From Notospermus geniculatus (Eukaryota; Nemertea; Pilidiophora; Heteronemertea; Lineidae): a stretch of 64,000 nt of DNA. Positions 41,846 through 53,107 of this stretch are shown one piece after another. Position numbers and translations under genes: made by a program. Position 1 is the stretch's first letter, and every line of letters starts with the position of its first letter. Location of the stretch: NCBI GenBank assembly GCA_002633025.1, contig NMRB01000026.1, forward strand, positions 190,011 through 254,010. The letters run 5' to 3'. The notes under the pieces are model-generated. The model saw only the letters and a list, made by a program, of their open reading frames with translations. It was not told the DNA's origin and ran no database searches.

Positions 41846-42590
41846 GTGTTTTGGTTGCGTGATGTGGGCTTGCGATAACAGGCTGCGTTTTAGCTTGGTA
41901 TTTACTCCATTACTGTAAATTTGTTGTTTGTTTTGGATGAAGTGCTCAATTGCTGTGGGAGTCACAATGGCAAATTTATCTGTTTACATTGTATCGTGAT
42001 GATATATGTTGTTTTTGACTTGGACTGACATCCAGCATGACGTAACAAGCAGCGAACGGATGCAATTCGTGCACTGCCTGAAGTCTATGGGAAAGAGTGA
42101 TGAGAGACCCTCACTATCACTTAAAGAGTGGGTCTGATAAGGGTGACAAGTGCCAATTTTCAACTGCACTGCTTCATGGATTGGTGTGCTGCAGGTTTTA
42201 GAGACGTGCAGTATCCTAAAGAGATACTCATATATGAATGATAATATGCATCCCCAATGAGTACCCCATGATTTAATTGGTGAGATATGCCCCCCAAGGG
42301 AGCTAGTGGACATGTAGATGAGGGGGCTAATCTCTGTATGGTCGTTAGCACGGAATGACCAAGAATGACCACGCTCGTTAATCTTGCCAGCGGAACAGGA
42401 TTCTAATTGTTGAAGATGATTTACTGTAAGATGGGCGGGCACGGAGGTAAGGAACTGTGGACCGAGATACCAGTTTCATTTATGATCATCCTCTGTGTGG
42501 AGACAACAGAACATTGAAATATTGTTATGGTGAAGTTACTGCACTTGCTCTGCGTTGTCGATTCACTTGATTTAAAATATGTAAATGGGG
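41846..42590. other. No recognised feature
   Basis: No exon or named repeat is recognised here. Confidence 0.35.
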
Positions 42591-42595
42591 ACTGA

Positions 42596-42860
42596 GCCAC
42601 ACTGGTGTAGTGGTTCGGGTCTCCATCTAGCGGTCAGAGGGTCCCGGGTTCGTATCCCACTGGGTGTGAGACTTCGGGCAAGATTCTTTGCCTCGTTGGC
42701 ATCTCTCCACCTAGGTGTATAAATAAGGCAAGTGCCCTTCGTCACAATCACCCAGCAACAAGAACTGGCAGTGTTCATGCCAAAGAACATGAAAGGAGTC
42801 CCCGTTAACTTCACCTCCATGTAGATCAGCCAATCAACACCCATCAAATTACCCCTAAAA
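42596..42860 (+). mobile_element. SINE, family B (tRNA-derived)
   Basis: The A-box region is GTGTAGTGGTTCGGGTCTCC and the B box GGGTTCGTATCCC. Then follow GTGTGAGACTTCGGGCAAG and TTGCCTCGTTGGCATC. The same head and body occur at 62487 (plus) and 54045-53880 (minus). Confidence 0.82.
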
Positions 42861-43204
42861 GCTGCCAATGAAATGCGTGACGCCTGTTAAGATTCCATCG
42901 GAACTTTTTGCCATAAATTGCCTCCTATTACTCCATATTACCACAGTTAAGGTACAAACCGTGTTTTTCTTAACTTTCTTAAAACTGTGTTCCCCGCGGA
43001 GCACTTTCTTCTAACGCTCTCAGAAATGTTATTTTTCGGCATGTCTACTTTGATAGGTTGTGACCATCCATTCTGCCGTGCCAAATTGCTTGTTAAAAGC
43101 TTTCTGTTAACTTCTTTATTTCTGCTCTGACATCAAGAGTTGAGTTCAGAGAAGCTTTCCTTGGGGGATACCTTCTTTGACCAGGAACTGGAGCTTAGGC
43201 AGAA
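42861..43204. other. No recognised feature
   Basis: Nothing supportable is seen here. Confidence 0.35.
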
Positions 43205-43395
43205 ACTGCCAGAGTGGTGCAGTGGAAACATCTGTGCGTGTCACCTCGGGTGACCCAGGTTCAATCCCCAGTCAGACTGGGAATCTAAGCTTAAATGGAG
43301 ATGGTCAGTGTGGCACACTGGAAACAACCAAGCCTGTCATCTCTGAGTCAGAGGTTCGATCCCTGGTCTGAGTCGTTTGTGCGCTAGGCATGGAT
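43205..43395 (+). mobile_element. Dimeric SINE, two family A heads
   Basis: Two tRNA-like heads follow each other: 43208-43275 (CCAGAGTGGTGCAGTGGAAA, GGTTCAATCCCC) and 43305-43372 (GTCAGTGTGGCACACTGG, GGTTCGATCCC). They differ in sequence, so this is a head-to-tail dimer or two independent insertions rather than a recent duplication. Confidence 0.75.
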
Positions 43396-43678
43396 TTTTT
43401 ACATTTTCTCTGTAGCTACAACGTGCTGACAATCCCAGGGCTTCCGACATCAACCACGCCAATATTTCAATATTCAAAATAGATGGAATTTGTTCAAAAC
43501 CAGTAAAAAATAGTTAAATGGGCATGACACAGATCCTGAACAAAACACGCAGTTGTACAGCTTGTTTATCTTTTATCTGGTAAACAGATGATAATACACA
43601 ACTGGTTTATAGTGGTATAAATATGACGGCCACGCCCATAATTCAAATATCACGTCTGGTGATTATATTGATTATTAA

Positions 43679-43966
43679 CACGTTGACTGCCATGGCTAAA
43701 ATATCATTTTATCCACCATTGCCATGACTACCAGGCCTATTTCAAGTTATTTCATATTGCCAACTACGAGTCGTAGCTGTACGCCCTCTAGCGTGTTGCC
43801 ATACATCTGGTCAATCCCCACTGCCAATGATCATTGGAAGGCTGTTTGTCATTGCCAAGCTGATCAACATTAGAAAATGCATTAGCTCTACTATGAGTAT
43901 ACTCGTAGCTGGCAATGGGGAGGACATCTGTGGCTACGAGTATACTCGTAGCTGGCAGTCAATGTG
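43679..43966. mobile_element. piggyBac-like MITE with TTAA target sites (288 bp)
   Basis: The element begins CACGTTGACTGCCATGG and ends GCTGGCAGTCAATGTG. These form an imperfect inverted repeat and are flanked on both sides by TTAA (43675-43678 and 43967-43970). TTAA duplications are typical of piggyBac (also Kolobok). Inner ACGAGTATACTCGTAG palindromes repeat. There is no transposase frame. Confidence 0.85.
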
Positions 43967-44638
43967 TTAACTCATTCACAATCCACTCTGACCATCTGAC
44001 AGTCCACCTCCAGATGGTTAATACATATGTATATATGCAGGCGTTGAAGCTGATCCCTGCTGCGTGCCAAACCGTCTTTCCGACTCTAAAGGACATACCT
44101 GCAATCATATTATTGGGCAGTCAGAAAAAACGTCCTCTTTTGAATGCATGAGATGAGCCAGGAAGCATATTGGTTTTATAAAAGGGGAGGTAATTCCCAG
44201 AGTAACCTAAGTCGGATCCACGTTATATTTTTCATTCGGTGAAAAAGAAAGATGGTACCAGGAGACCACGGAACCTGACCAGTGTAATCATCATGACGAC
44301 AATGGTAGACAGAAATTGTCGGATGCGTTTTGGGGAATTCGTTGATGTGCTCAACGTGGCGATGAGATGAGATGGGTTGTTGGGAGACAGACAGAGGAAA
44401 TGAATGCTATGAATTGGGAGTTTGTGATCTGATCGTTTTATTGTCCTGGAGGGGAGGCGGACGATTTGATGGTATCTGATATGGTGAACCTCTCTTAGTG
44501 GACACCTATGCTAGGACACCTCTCTATTGAGGACATCAACTTTCAGTCACAAATTCTGCATTTCTATCAAACTGTTGAGTAGGGGCCAAGCACCAAGTGT
44601 GACGTGGCTCATATACAATATCAGGCAAATAGACTTGC

Positions 44639-44785
44639 AGCAGAAGGAAACCAGATAGTCCGGAGGAAACCTGCACTAAGAGAATCACCCTGTCTATTAC
44701 ATGAAGAGCAGGTCGGACTCGGGATCGAACCCTGAATGTCAGAGATGACAGGCGCTGATGTTTACACTATGCCAATCTGACAGTC
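44639..44785 (-). mobile_element. SINE, family A
   Basis: On the minus strand the head is CTGTCAGATTGGCATAGTG with the B box GGTTCGATCCCG, and the tail has ATCTGGTTTCCTTCTGCTG. Confidence 0.8.
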
Positions 44786-44850
44786 ATGAAGCGTACTGGT
44801 CAGAATTTAGCAGCGTCCAGAACTTAGGGGTGTCCAATTTGAGGGTTCAA

Positions 44851-45047
44851 TGGGAGACTTTACTGCCGTTAGCGGCCACCACCAGTTACTGACTCGAGAA
44901 CGTCACAAATTCAATGTCACAGACGTAGGCCACGACCTCCATGTCATTATGGATGACGCTGTGGCGTGTCGTTGCTGTGATGTCAAATTCTGTGATGTAC
45001 TAAGCCCGGTAACTGGTGGTGGCCTCCAACGGCAGTAAAGCCCCCCA
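44851..45047. mobile_element. Palindromic MITE TGGGAGACTTTAC (197 bp)
   Basis: The left arm TGGGAGACTTTACTGCCG, CCACCACCAGTTAC and AACGTCACAAATTC pairs with the right arm AATTCTGTGATGT, GTAACTGGTGGTGG and CGGCAGTAAAG. It is the same family as 20359-20552. No clear TSD is seen. Confidence 0.88.
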
Positions 45048-47243
45048 CTGTAGTACATTACCCTGGTCAGGACAACTGAGCCACGCCAATGTACTGTAAG
45101 ATTCCATGCCCAAATCAAAATACTGCCACTACTTTATGGCCACAGCTCTCTGAAGCATCGCTCGAACGATATACTTCACACTGTCGCAAGTATAAGAAGT
45201 GTGACATCATAATTATGCGAAACAGATGATCCATCCCTAGGGGGATCTAAAATAAAAGGGCAGATCATTCTGTCATACGATCCTACATCGGGTAAAGAAT
45301 GTTGTTAATATGAAACCTCTTGGAGACAGCCGAAGGCGATGGGTAGGGTTGCTGAGAGGTGTGAGAAGGCATGATGCTGTGGATCGGTATGAAGGAGGAA
45401 AAAATATCACATCTATGGAGGTGTTATGTTCTATTATTTTCAGATCTGTTGATTACGTGGGTTGTATTCTCCTGGGATCATGGGAGCGCCCCCTGGTGGA
45501 GGGATTGGCAAAAATAAATGTTGAAAATCTACCTCCGGCATTTTGTCTTGGCCTACACTCTCTGAGATTCTTTGGTGGTTCATTAAAGGGCTGCTCCAGA
45601 GAACTTCTTGAGAGTTAAGGTCAGAGAGGTCAAAATTCCATTTTCCAAGATGGCCGCCTGGCAGCCATATTTGAATTCAAGTTCTCAATGGGTAATTCAC
45701 CATTGTTGGTTTTCTCATGACTGAAACTAATTACGCATTGGGATCAAGAAATTCTGCGCTCATATTTTATACATTGACATTCAACTCAATGTTTGATGAA
45801 ACAACACATGTAACCTACAATGTAATTTTTTTGTGAATGAAACTCAAATACCTCTGGATATTCCCGCAATGTTTGCAAAGTGTTTCATGAAAGATTAGTA
45901 TCCATTTCAACATGGAAGCAAAACGGTGATATCATATCTTTGAAAGTGAAGCCTGCTGGCAGGATTAGAATAGACCTCATAGTATCTGAGAGGCTTTGGC
46001 TATATGATCCGTCTTTCATTGTCAAGGGCATGTGGAAGATGATTTCTTTATGCCGAAACATCAAGGAGCCTGTAACGTTTGTGTCGAGAGGAGGCTTCGA
46101 GGATGAATTGAAAGTGTGTTATTGTATTCTGAGCATCAGTGAGGAAGAAACTCCGGTGCTGGTGCAAATTCTCAGATGTTTTATTATAAGAAAGTGGTGT
46201 CTCATCATACGCTTAGATGTGAAGAATGAACTGAGAGTTGAATATCGATTGTAAAGTTCTACTTGAACTCAAATGAAAGTGTTTAGTTAGTAATATGTTA
46301 TTTCACTGCAAGAAAGGAAATTTGAGCCTCCACAAAAATCATTCAGTAAGTCGACGTGAGATGTTTTAAATCAAATGTGTTCATACCAAATGTCGTTTGC
46401 GGTTTGCTATCTACAGTTTCCACACATTCTGCATCGTCACTGATGCACAGCTGTTGTATTCAATGCAGAAGACAAACTGCAACCGGGTGAAAACCGCATG
46501 AGAAAACACAAACCGCATTTGGTGTTTACGCCGATTTAGACGAGGAATTGAACTGTTATCGCCGAGAGATTTAACGGCAAGAATGAGCCACAGAAGATAA
46601 GGAAACGTACCGCCTAGAATTAGTTACGAACGTTACGATGTAAAAATATGCCCGTTGGCTCCTAACACGCAGCAACGGCATTAGTTCTTGTCGGATAATG
46701 TGATAACGAACATTCACATGGGTCCCAGCCAGCACGGGGCTGTCAAATCACATAAACATTAAACGACCAATGAAAATGGGCGAATAATACCAATGAGATT
46801 TTTCCCATAATTCACGGAGTAAATCGCTGTTCGCGATCTTTACACTGTAAAAAATTTCTTTCTGGTGTGTGGTAGAGATTTTGTAAACAAAGCTCCACAA
46901 TTCCCCTCGTTGCTTTCCTGATGAACTTTATGCAAATGAGACGCATTAGCATCGCAAAAAATCGGCTTCAGCTTCATCAGTCGAGCCTCGAGACATTATG
47001 TTGCAAATTTCACGCTGTATTTCACAACATTTTCGCTTCACTTGCGTTATTTCTCTGGAGGTTTGTGGGCGAATTTTGCAGCTTTTTGAAAAATGTTCAG
47101 CTGGTTTTATGGTTTCATCAGGTTTTTATTTACGAATATCAGATATTCATCAGGATTCATTGGATGATTAGTCGAATCTGGTATTGGAGATGGTGTTTGA
47201 TTGGCTGACTCAAAAGAACGCTGATTATTCTAAAATGCTCATT
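45048..47243. other. Mostly unrecognised; fragments of two repeat families
   Basis: 45640-45680 matches the 145-bp repeat (CAAGATGGCCGCCTGGCAGCC). 45684-45740 is a left half of the GGGCAATTCACC MITE. A 124-codon plus-strand frame (45880-46254) matches no family I know. The rest shows nothing supportable. Confidence 0.5.
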
Positions 47244-47444
47244 TGTGACCCGGCACAACAAAATGAGTCGGAATGCGCACAGAAGAAGAGCGAAGTTGAC
47301 ACCAGACAACAACTACAGAAATCGACAAAGTCAAATTTCACAATGGGCAGACAATCCTGAAATCACCGAACCGTTGGTGTCACCTTGGATATGTTCGGTC
47401 TTCTTCTGTGCGCATTCCGACTCATTTTGCTGTGCCGGGTCACA
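47244..47444. mobile_element. MITE with TGTGACCCGGCAC ends (201 bp)
   Basis: The terminal inverted repeats are about 50 bp: TGTGACCCGGCACAACAAAA, TGAGTCGGAATGCGCACAG and AAGAAG on the left, and their near-perfect reverse complement on the right. The 100-bp interior is unique. Confidence 0.93.
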
Positions 47445-47894
47445 TTTGAGCTCTTACTAGAGGTCCAAGTTGGGGAGCGTGGTGGTTAAATGAAATGGTT
47501 GCACACTCATGGCTGAGAGCCCGTGCATTTTAAAATTCCTGTTCGCGTCACCATTTTGTACTCTCAATAGGTGTGAGAGGGTCAAGTGAGTCCTTGAGAT
47601 CCATAGAAAGGATTTTGTAGAGACTGGGGGTGCCAATGTGAAGCACTTCGAGAGTTACGTGCTGTAACAAAGCTTCGCATTTGTAAAGTGAAAGACTACA
47701 TGGCAAACCCTTAAATGGACCCTATAGGCAGCTAGCTATTAGGCTCATATTGGTGTGGTCCGTCACTAGTGGCGCTAGCAGCTAACAATCTCCAGATTTT
47801 GACTAAAATGTTGATAGTGTATTTTACTTGCAATACATCTCAGAGTCAGATTCTCCTGCCAACAATCGGTGTGTTGAGCACATCGAATAGACGA

Positions 47895-48117
47895 TATCAC
47901 TCCAAAAGAGTGCAGCACCTGACGGGGTCAGCGTTATGACGTCCAGCACGTCATTTCATGATGTCTTGAGGTGAGATGAAAAAAATCAAATTGTTTCACG
48001 ACGTCATGATTGCTGAAACAACCAGATTTTTTTTCGAGTCACGTCGTGTGTTCAGAAATGATGTGCGGGACGTCATGACGCTGACCCCGTCAGGTGCTGC
48101 GCTCTTTTGGAGTGATA
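47895..48117. mobile_element. MITE with TATCACTCCAAAAGAG ends (223 bp)
   Basis: The terminal inverted repeats are about 65 bp: TATCACTCCAAAAGAG, GCAGCACCTGACGGGGTCAG and CGTTATGACGTCC on the left, mirrored on the right. The centre is AT-rich. TGACGTC words lie in both arms. Confidence 0.93.
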
Positions 48118-48689
48118 GAGTCTATTGGCTCTGCGGAGGCATTAATGTCCCTTTAACAGTGTTTTATGATCATAGAGCCCTGCCTACGTACATAACAACA
48201 CCACTTCTGACACCACCCTGCCCCCCCCTCGACTAACATGGTGTCAAAGGATGCACAGGTGTCACCGACATCCCTAATCAGCTGTAAGACCCCAATGTTT
48301 TCTTTTGTTTTTAGTCTTTGTCAGGTCAGGTGTGTTTGTTGTCACGGATATCGGATGTCAGGTCAGGTGCGTTGGTTGTCACAGTTATTGGATTTTCGTT
48401 AGCGGTAACTTCCTGGCCTGATCCAGTCTTTCTCATTGGCTGTCTGTGTTGGTTTTTTACTGTCGGTTTATTCAGGAAAGCGTGTACGAATATTTTAGGG
48501 TTTTGTAGGTGGCGAGGGTCATTAAACATTCATAGTTGGTTCGTAATGGCTGTTCTTTCGGTGCTGTCGGTATTGGCACATGTTGAGCACTTTCCACTCA
48601 ATGTGGGCAGGCTGTCGCATGTCCTGAACGACAGGACAGTTTATAATCTGGTGCAGGCTCTATTGTTCTCTCCACAGATGGGACGCAAT
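48118..48689. other. No recognised feature
   Basis: A 128-codon plus-strand frame overlaps this stretch but matches no family I know. Confidence 0.3.
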
Positions 48690-49041
48690 CAGGGTTATAT
48701 CTAGGATTTCAGAAGGGCACGGTGCAAACTTTGTGAAAAGGGCACTTCAACCTAGAAAAGGGCACTTTTTATTTGCGACATTTCTACTAACGGAATTTGA
48801 GAGGCTTGTCAGTTAAAAATGTCCTTATAACTCCAGTCAACAGCCAATTTAACGCAGTTTCTAAGGTGATACAACCAAAAGGGACCATGGAAGAGGGTCT
48901 GGGAGGTACTAAAACCTAAAAAAAAATTTATTTTTTTTTAGGGGCAGAGCGGCGCCCTAGGGGGTTCAAAAAGGGCACAGCGGCGCCCTCTGTCGGCGGC
49001 ACGGTGTACCGCCGCTCTAAAATGGCCTAGATATAACCCTG
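48690..49041. mobile_element. CAGGGTTATATCTAGG element, hAT-like ends (352 bp)
   Basis: The ends CAGGGTTATATCTAGG and CCTAGATATAACCCTG are perfect 16-bp inverted repeats. The flanks CGCAAT and CGCATT (five of six) may be a 6-bp TSD. The inside holds AAAGGGCAC and GCGGCGCCCT repeats and no coding capacity. Confidence 0.88.
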
Positions 49042-49739
49042 CGCATTGTCATCAGTGCCACCTTGCTTCTGAAGACAACATCTTCCTCCAGATGTTAGGT
49101 GTCTAAGTCGTGACACAACAATCGCTTTTTATCAGGGCTTGTTTGTAAGTGTGCCGCCCGAAATATTAAGATCATTTCTGACGGAGCTCATGTCAAATTG
49201 GCTTGAGGGAAATGTCAATGTTGACATGAGAGGAATTATTGACAGCAAGTCACTGACGGCAGTTGACAATTCTGACATATATGTATTCGTTATTTGAGTA
49301 AATGCATGGGTTGCATCCTAAAGAGGGCCCTGGCTACAAGTTATGTGATTCTATTGCCTTCGTTTTCAAACGCTGTATTCCGAATAAGTCTTTGGTACTT
49401 TGTTGGCTTCTTTATGTGTCTAGTTTTTCCGTCTCCTGTTAGGCTCTGAAGAATGGTTCTGTTGGAGAAGTGCCTGTTGCTAGGCCTGTCATCCTTGAAG
49501 GTGCCTCTGCATGTGATAATTTTCTTCGGCAAGTTGGGCAAATCAACTGCGAGCAATGGGAGCAGTCAGCCGCCCATATTGCCAACAGATGGCAGCAAAG
49601 TCTTCGCGGACCAATGTACAGGAAAATCTACGTGATTGCTGCTCGATCGATAATGACTGGGTCCGCTACATGCATTGAATTGGGCTGTAGCGACACCTAG
49701 TGGTCAACTCGCTGACAGCTCCTATTGTTTATATCATTG
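49042..49739. other. No recognised feature
   Basis: Nothing supportable is seen here. Confidence 0.35.
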
Positions 49740-49830
49740 GTCCCAGCGTAAGCCGAGAGGAACAAATAATGGTGAATTGCCCATTGTGAGCCAACTTCTG
49801 CAAGAAAACTCACGTGGAGAGGCGCCTTGC
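49740..49830 (-). mobile_element. Half of a GGGCAATTCACC MITE
   Basis: It holds GGTGAATTGCCCATTGTGAG, CCAACTTCTGCAAG and AAAACTCACGTGGAGAGG, matching one arm of the family. The other arm is missing. Confidence 0.6.
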
Positions 49831-50484
49831 TTCAAGGGGTTCATATCCCACAGGGACTTTGGCACGATATGTCTTCAGCAGTGTTGTTTCTAAAGACCTG
49901 TTTCTTCTCTGAAGTCTCTGTCCCTGCTGTGTGGACTGACCTCAACACATGCTGGTTGGAGGACATTTTATCCCTGGACATTTCATCCCCTAGGACTTTG
50001 CATCCCTGGATGTACCATCATATTTGTCAGCACTCCACACAATGACCACAGCCCGGCAAGAGCAGAAAACCGTTGAAGTGAAAACAGGCCTATACTCCCA
50101 CAGGTAAATCCGCCATTCCGACTTGCGTCCACCAATCCGTGACTTAACAACAGGTCGTGGCCTAGAGCCAATTAGAGATTCGCATGTGGTACATCAATAA
50201 TTTGCCATCAAATTATGGTCACTGCCCGATCCCTGCCCCGCTGGTAATTGCATTCGGGTTCCTAAGTTCACTCCAGTAATGACCGCAGTCAGAACTCCAT
50301 ATCGTCACGGTTGAACCTCATTACTTGGCATTCAGTACACGTATCACGGACGCAACCCGACCGCCGTAGGTGTCGACATCGGTGGAATACGGAATGATCT
50401 GAATGAAATGTGGGTGTCCCTCGGTACTGGAGCATCTCGCTGAGGGCAAGGAGGGACATCTTTGGAAGTGGCAGATACTGGACT
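49831..50484. other. No recognised feature
   Basis: Nothing supportable is seen here. Confidence 0.35.
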
Positions 50485-50600
50485 ATTGGGCTGTTACAAT
50501 GGTGTAGTGGAAACATCTGCACCTGTCACCGCTGAGGTTCTGGGTTTGATCCCTTCCACTCGCTTCCCTCGTCACCATCTGTCAGCATGGAGAGCGTTGT
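50485..50600 (+). mobile_element. SINE, family A (head only)
   Basis: It contains GGCTGTTACAATGGTGTAG, TGGAAACATCTGCACCTGTC and a B box GGGTTTGATCCC. The TTTCCTCC tail is not seen. Confidence 0.8.
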
Positions 50601-51224
50601 GTTGGGAAAAGGACTACTCTGATTCTGAATGCCATGTTGTTGGACAGACCCTTGTCTCTACATACTTTGTATTCATTGTTTCCATGACATAGGCCCAGCC
50701 TACATCGTTCTGTGATGTTGCATCATCAGCAATGCTTTTTGCCCACCAGCTTTGCTTCCTTACGGCGACGTCAGCAATGGCGGACACTGTCGGAGTCATG
50801 TCGTGGAAACGATGAATTCACTCATCATACTATAGACGAGATTGCATCTATCACAACTGAGCCCACTTTCGACTACTAACATCCGCAGTCTTCAAGTCAT
50901 AAATTCCAAAATCAACACTACACGGAACAAGTATTGCAATCTTCATTGAACAAATACTAGATCAAAATGTCATCTTCAAAAGAAACTCATATACATCAAT
51001 TTTCTTGCAATCTTGACGGCCGTGTAAGTCCCGCTAGAGAATAATAAACTCGGCTCGATAACATGAATCATGATGCTTGACAATTTATGGTAGATATGGT
51101 AGATTTCCACTTGTATGTCTCATCAGATTTTGTTAGGATGCCAGTTGTCTTGGTGAGTTCTGTTCTAAAGTCATGGTCCCAAAGGGCAATGCTCATCACC
51201 TCTGGGTTAGTGGCAGAGCCATTG
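50601..51224. other. No recognised feature
   Basis: Nothing supportable is seen here. Confidence 0.35.
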
Positions 51225-51560
51225 TGGCTGTGCCAAGTTGACTGTGGCTGTGCTGTGTTGACTGTCTGTGGCTACACCATGTTGACTGTGGCTGTGCCAT
51301 GTCGACTGTGGCTGTGCCACGTTGACTGTGGCTGTGCCATGTTGATTGTGGCTGTGCCACGTTGACTGTGGCTGTGCCACGTTAACTGTGGCTGTGCCAA
51401 ATTAACTGTGGCTGGGCCATGTTGACTGTGGCTGTGCCATGTTGACTGTGGCTGTGCCATGTTGGCTGTGCTACATTGACTGCGGCTGTGTCATGTTGAG
51501 TGTGGCTGTGTCGTATTGACTGGCTGTGCCATGTTGACTGTGGCTGGGTCATGTCAATCA
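51225..51560. repeat. 20-bp minisatellite GGCTGTGCCATGTTGACTGT, about 16 units
   Basis: The unit repeats with single-base variants (GTTGACTGTGGCTGTGCCAC and so on). The long histidine/glutamine-rich minus-strand frames are a product of the repeat. Confidence 0.95.
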
Positions 51561-51915
51561 CAGCAGTACCATCTCTGGACATGAATACTTTGTCAATAAC
51601 ACAAAGTTGGGTTAACGTGGTTAAGACTCTCCATAATCATGAGAATAGGAATCCCGATTAGATGGTTTCGGTCAATATGATGAAGAAGTCTGGAGTGCTT
51701 CGCAATGAACCAGAAGATCTGGTCAATCAGATTTTCATTCAACTCCCCACAACCGGGCTTGTGCTTGGAATTCTAAAGAAGTGTAACTCAAGAAGACGAG
51801 GAGTGTGAAAGCGGATGAACTCTTAAAGGTGCGTGCGGGCAAGTACTTGGGATGAAGTTCCCTTAAAGGTGCAGATGAAGGATTAGGAATACCAAAGGGT
51901 GATATTTTCTTAAAG
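51561..51915. other. No recognised feature
   Basis: Nothing supportable is seen here. Confidence 0.35.
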
Positions 51916-52146
51916 GTACAGTACAGGTCACAATTGACATCCCTAAATTCGCGTAAGTCACTCGTAACTTACGCAACAACTCACGAGCTATGTTACGCGT
52001 AACTTACAAGGTGAGTTACGCGAATTTCGCTAGATACGCAGTGATTTACGAGGCGACTCGAGTTACGCGATTTTGGCGAGTTACGCGAAACCAAAGCAGT
52101 AACTTACGCGAAGCCGTAGGGATGTCAATTGTGACCTGTACTGTAC
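51916..52146. mobile_element. MITE with GTACAGTACAGGTCAC ends and TTACGCG-rich core (231 bp)
   Basis: The terminal inverted repeats GTACAGTACAGGTCACAATT (left) and AATTGTGACCTGTACTGTAC (right) are perfect, continuing GACATCCCTA. The interior holds about ten GAGTTACGCGAA or TTACGCG words in both directions. Confidence 0.92.
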
Positions 52147-52714
52147 ATGTACACATGAGTGGAGCATTAGCCATGTAGCTGTCGATTCCCGGTACACTGT
52201 AGTGCGTCATGACACAGAGTGTCAAATGTTTATGTGGACTGATGTCATGGGAAATAGAAGTGATGTCATGAGACAATGTGGTACAATGACAAGTCACGGC
52301 AGTGATGTCGTCCCAGTTGGCCAGGACTGAAACAGAGCCAGCACAGAAATGGTTGACAACACTGGGGTGAGATTCTCCTAAAAGTGCATGTAAGTAAAGC
52401 ATTAATAGCTGGGGGTGAGGTTGCCTTAAAAGTGCACGCAAGTGTAATGACAAGCTTCGCAAATGACAGCTGAAAAACATGTGAAACTTTTGAGATAAAT
52501 AGCTCTGTGTGAGCGGTTCCAAGTCAAATACGACATGGTGAAAATCGATCCCCGAACAAATTCAGGGAATCCTCTCATTTTCTGCCAATAACGAGTAATT
52601 TTAATAAACGTCACATGAAGCCGGAGCAAATCTTTTGATCCCACCGTAGAGTACTTTATTAATCAGGTAGAAAGACGGTCGTGATATTTATCAGCCAATA
52701 TGGGATGTCAGGGT

Positions 52715-52882
52715 CTTAACTGTTGGCTACAGGGTGGGGTAGTGGCGACATCAAGTCTTGTCACTTCTGAGGTATCACGTTCAATCCCCGGTTGGAGCAA
52801 TCTTCATGTGTTTGAGAGTGGTTGTGTTGGACTGTGCAGGTCTTCTTCCGGCCCTCTGGTTTCCTCCTACTGTGACTTAAAG
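52715..52882 (+). mobile_element. SINE, family A
   Basis: The head has CAGGGTGGGGTAGTGGCGAC and TCAATCCCCGGTTGGA. The body reads GAGAGTGGTTGTGTTGGACT and the tail GGCCCTCTGGTTTCCTCC. Confidence 0.8.
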
Positions 52883-53107
52883 CAGGGGTTTAGTTAGAGG
52901 GAGTTTGGAAGTCACGGAAGTCAAAATACTTCGGAATTTTAGGCTCCAGGAAGTCATGTAGGCCCCCTACTTCCAAACAATTTTAAACTTCTAATGTATT
53001 TAAGCTTATAAAGTACATTTAGACTTCCAAGAAAAGCCCCAATACTTCCTGGTTTTTGGGTTAAGGAAGTCATGAATTCCCATCCAATAATGTTAACTAA
53101 ACCCCTG
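52883..53107. mobile_element. CAGGGGTTTAGTTA element with 6-bp TSD (225 bp)
   Basis: The ends CAGGGGTTTAGTTA and TAACTAAACCCCTG are perfect inverted repeats. The TSD TTAAAG is perfect (52877-52882 and 53108-53113). The interior has repeated GGAAGTCA and ACTTCC words. CAGGG ends with a 6-bp TSD resemble hAT6-type elements; that is inference. Confidence 0.9.

Noticed and set aside
45880-46254. 124-codon plus-strand frame
   Set aside because: No motif, no splice context and no similarity to a family I know; length within chance expectation.
48318-48704. 128-codon plus-strand frame, partly hydrophobic
   Set aside because: It runs into the end of a MITE at 48690 and shows no known domain.
51272-51582. 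His/Gln-rich minus-strand frames (HSQHGTATVN repeats)
   Set aside because: They are the 20-bp minisatellite read in frame.
52046-52522. 158-codon minus-strand frame
   Set aside because: It overlaps the 51916-52146 MITE and low-complexity sequence; no domain is recognisable.
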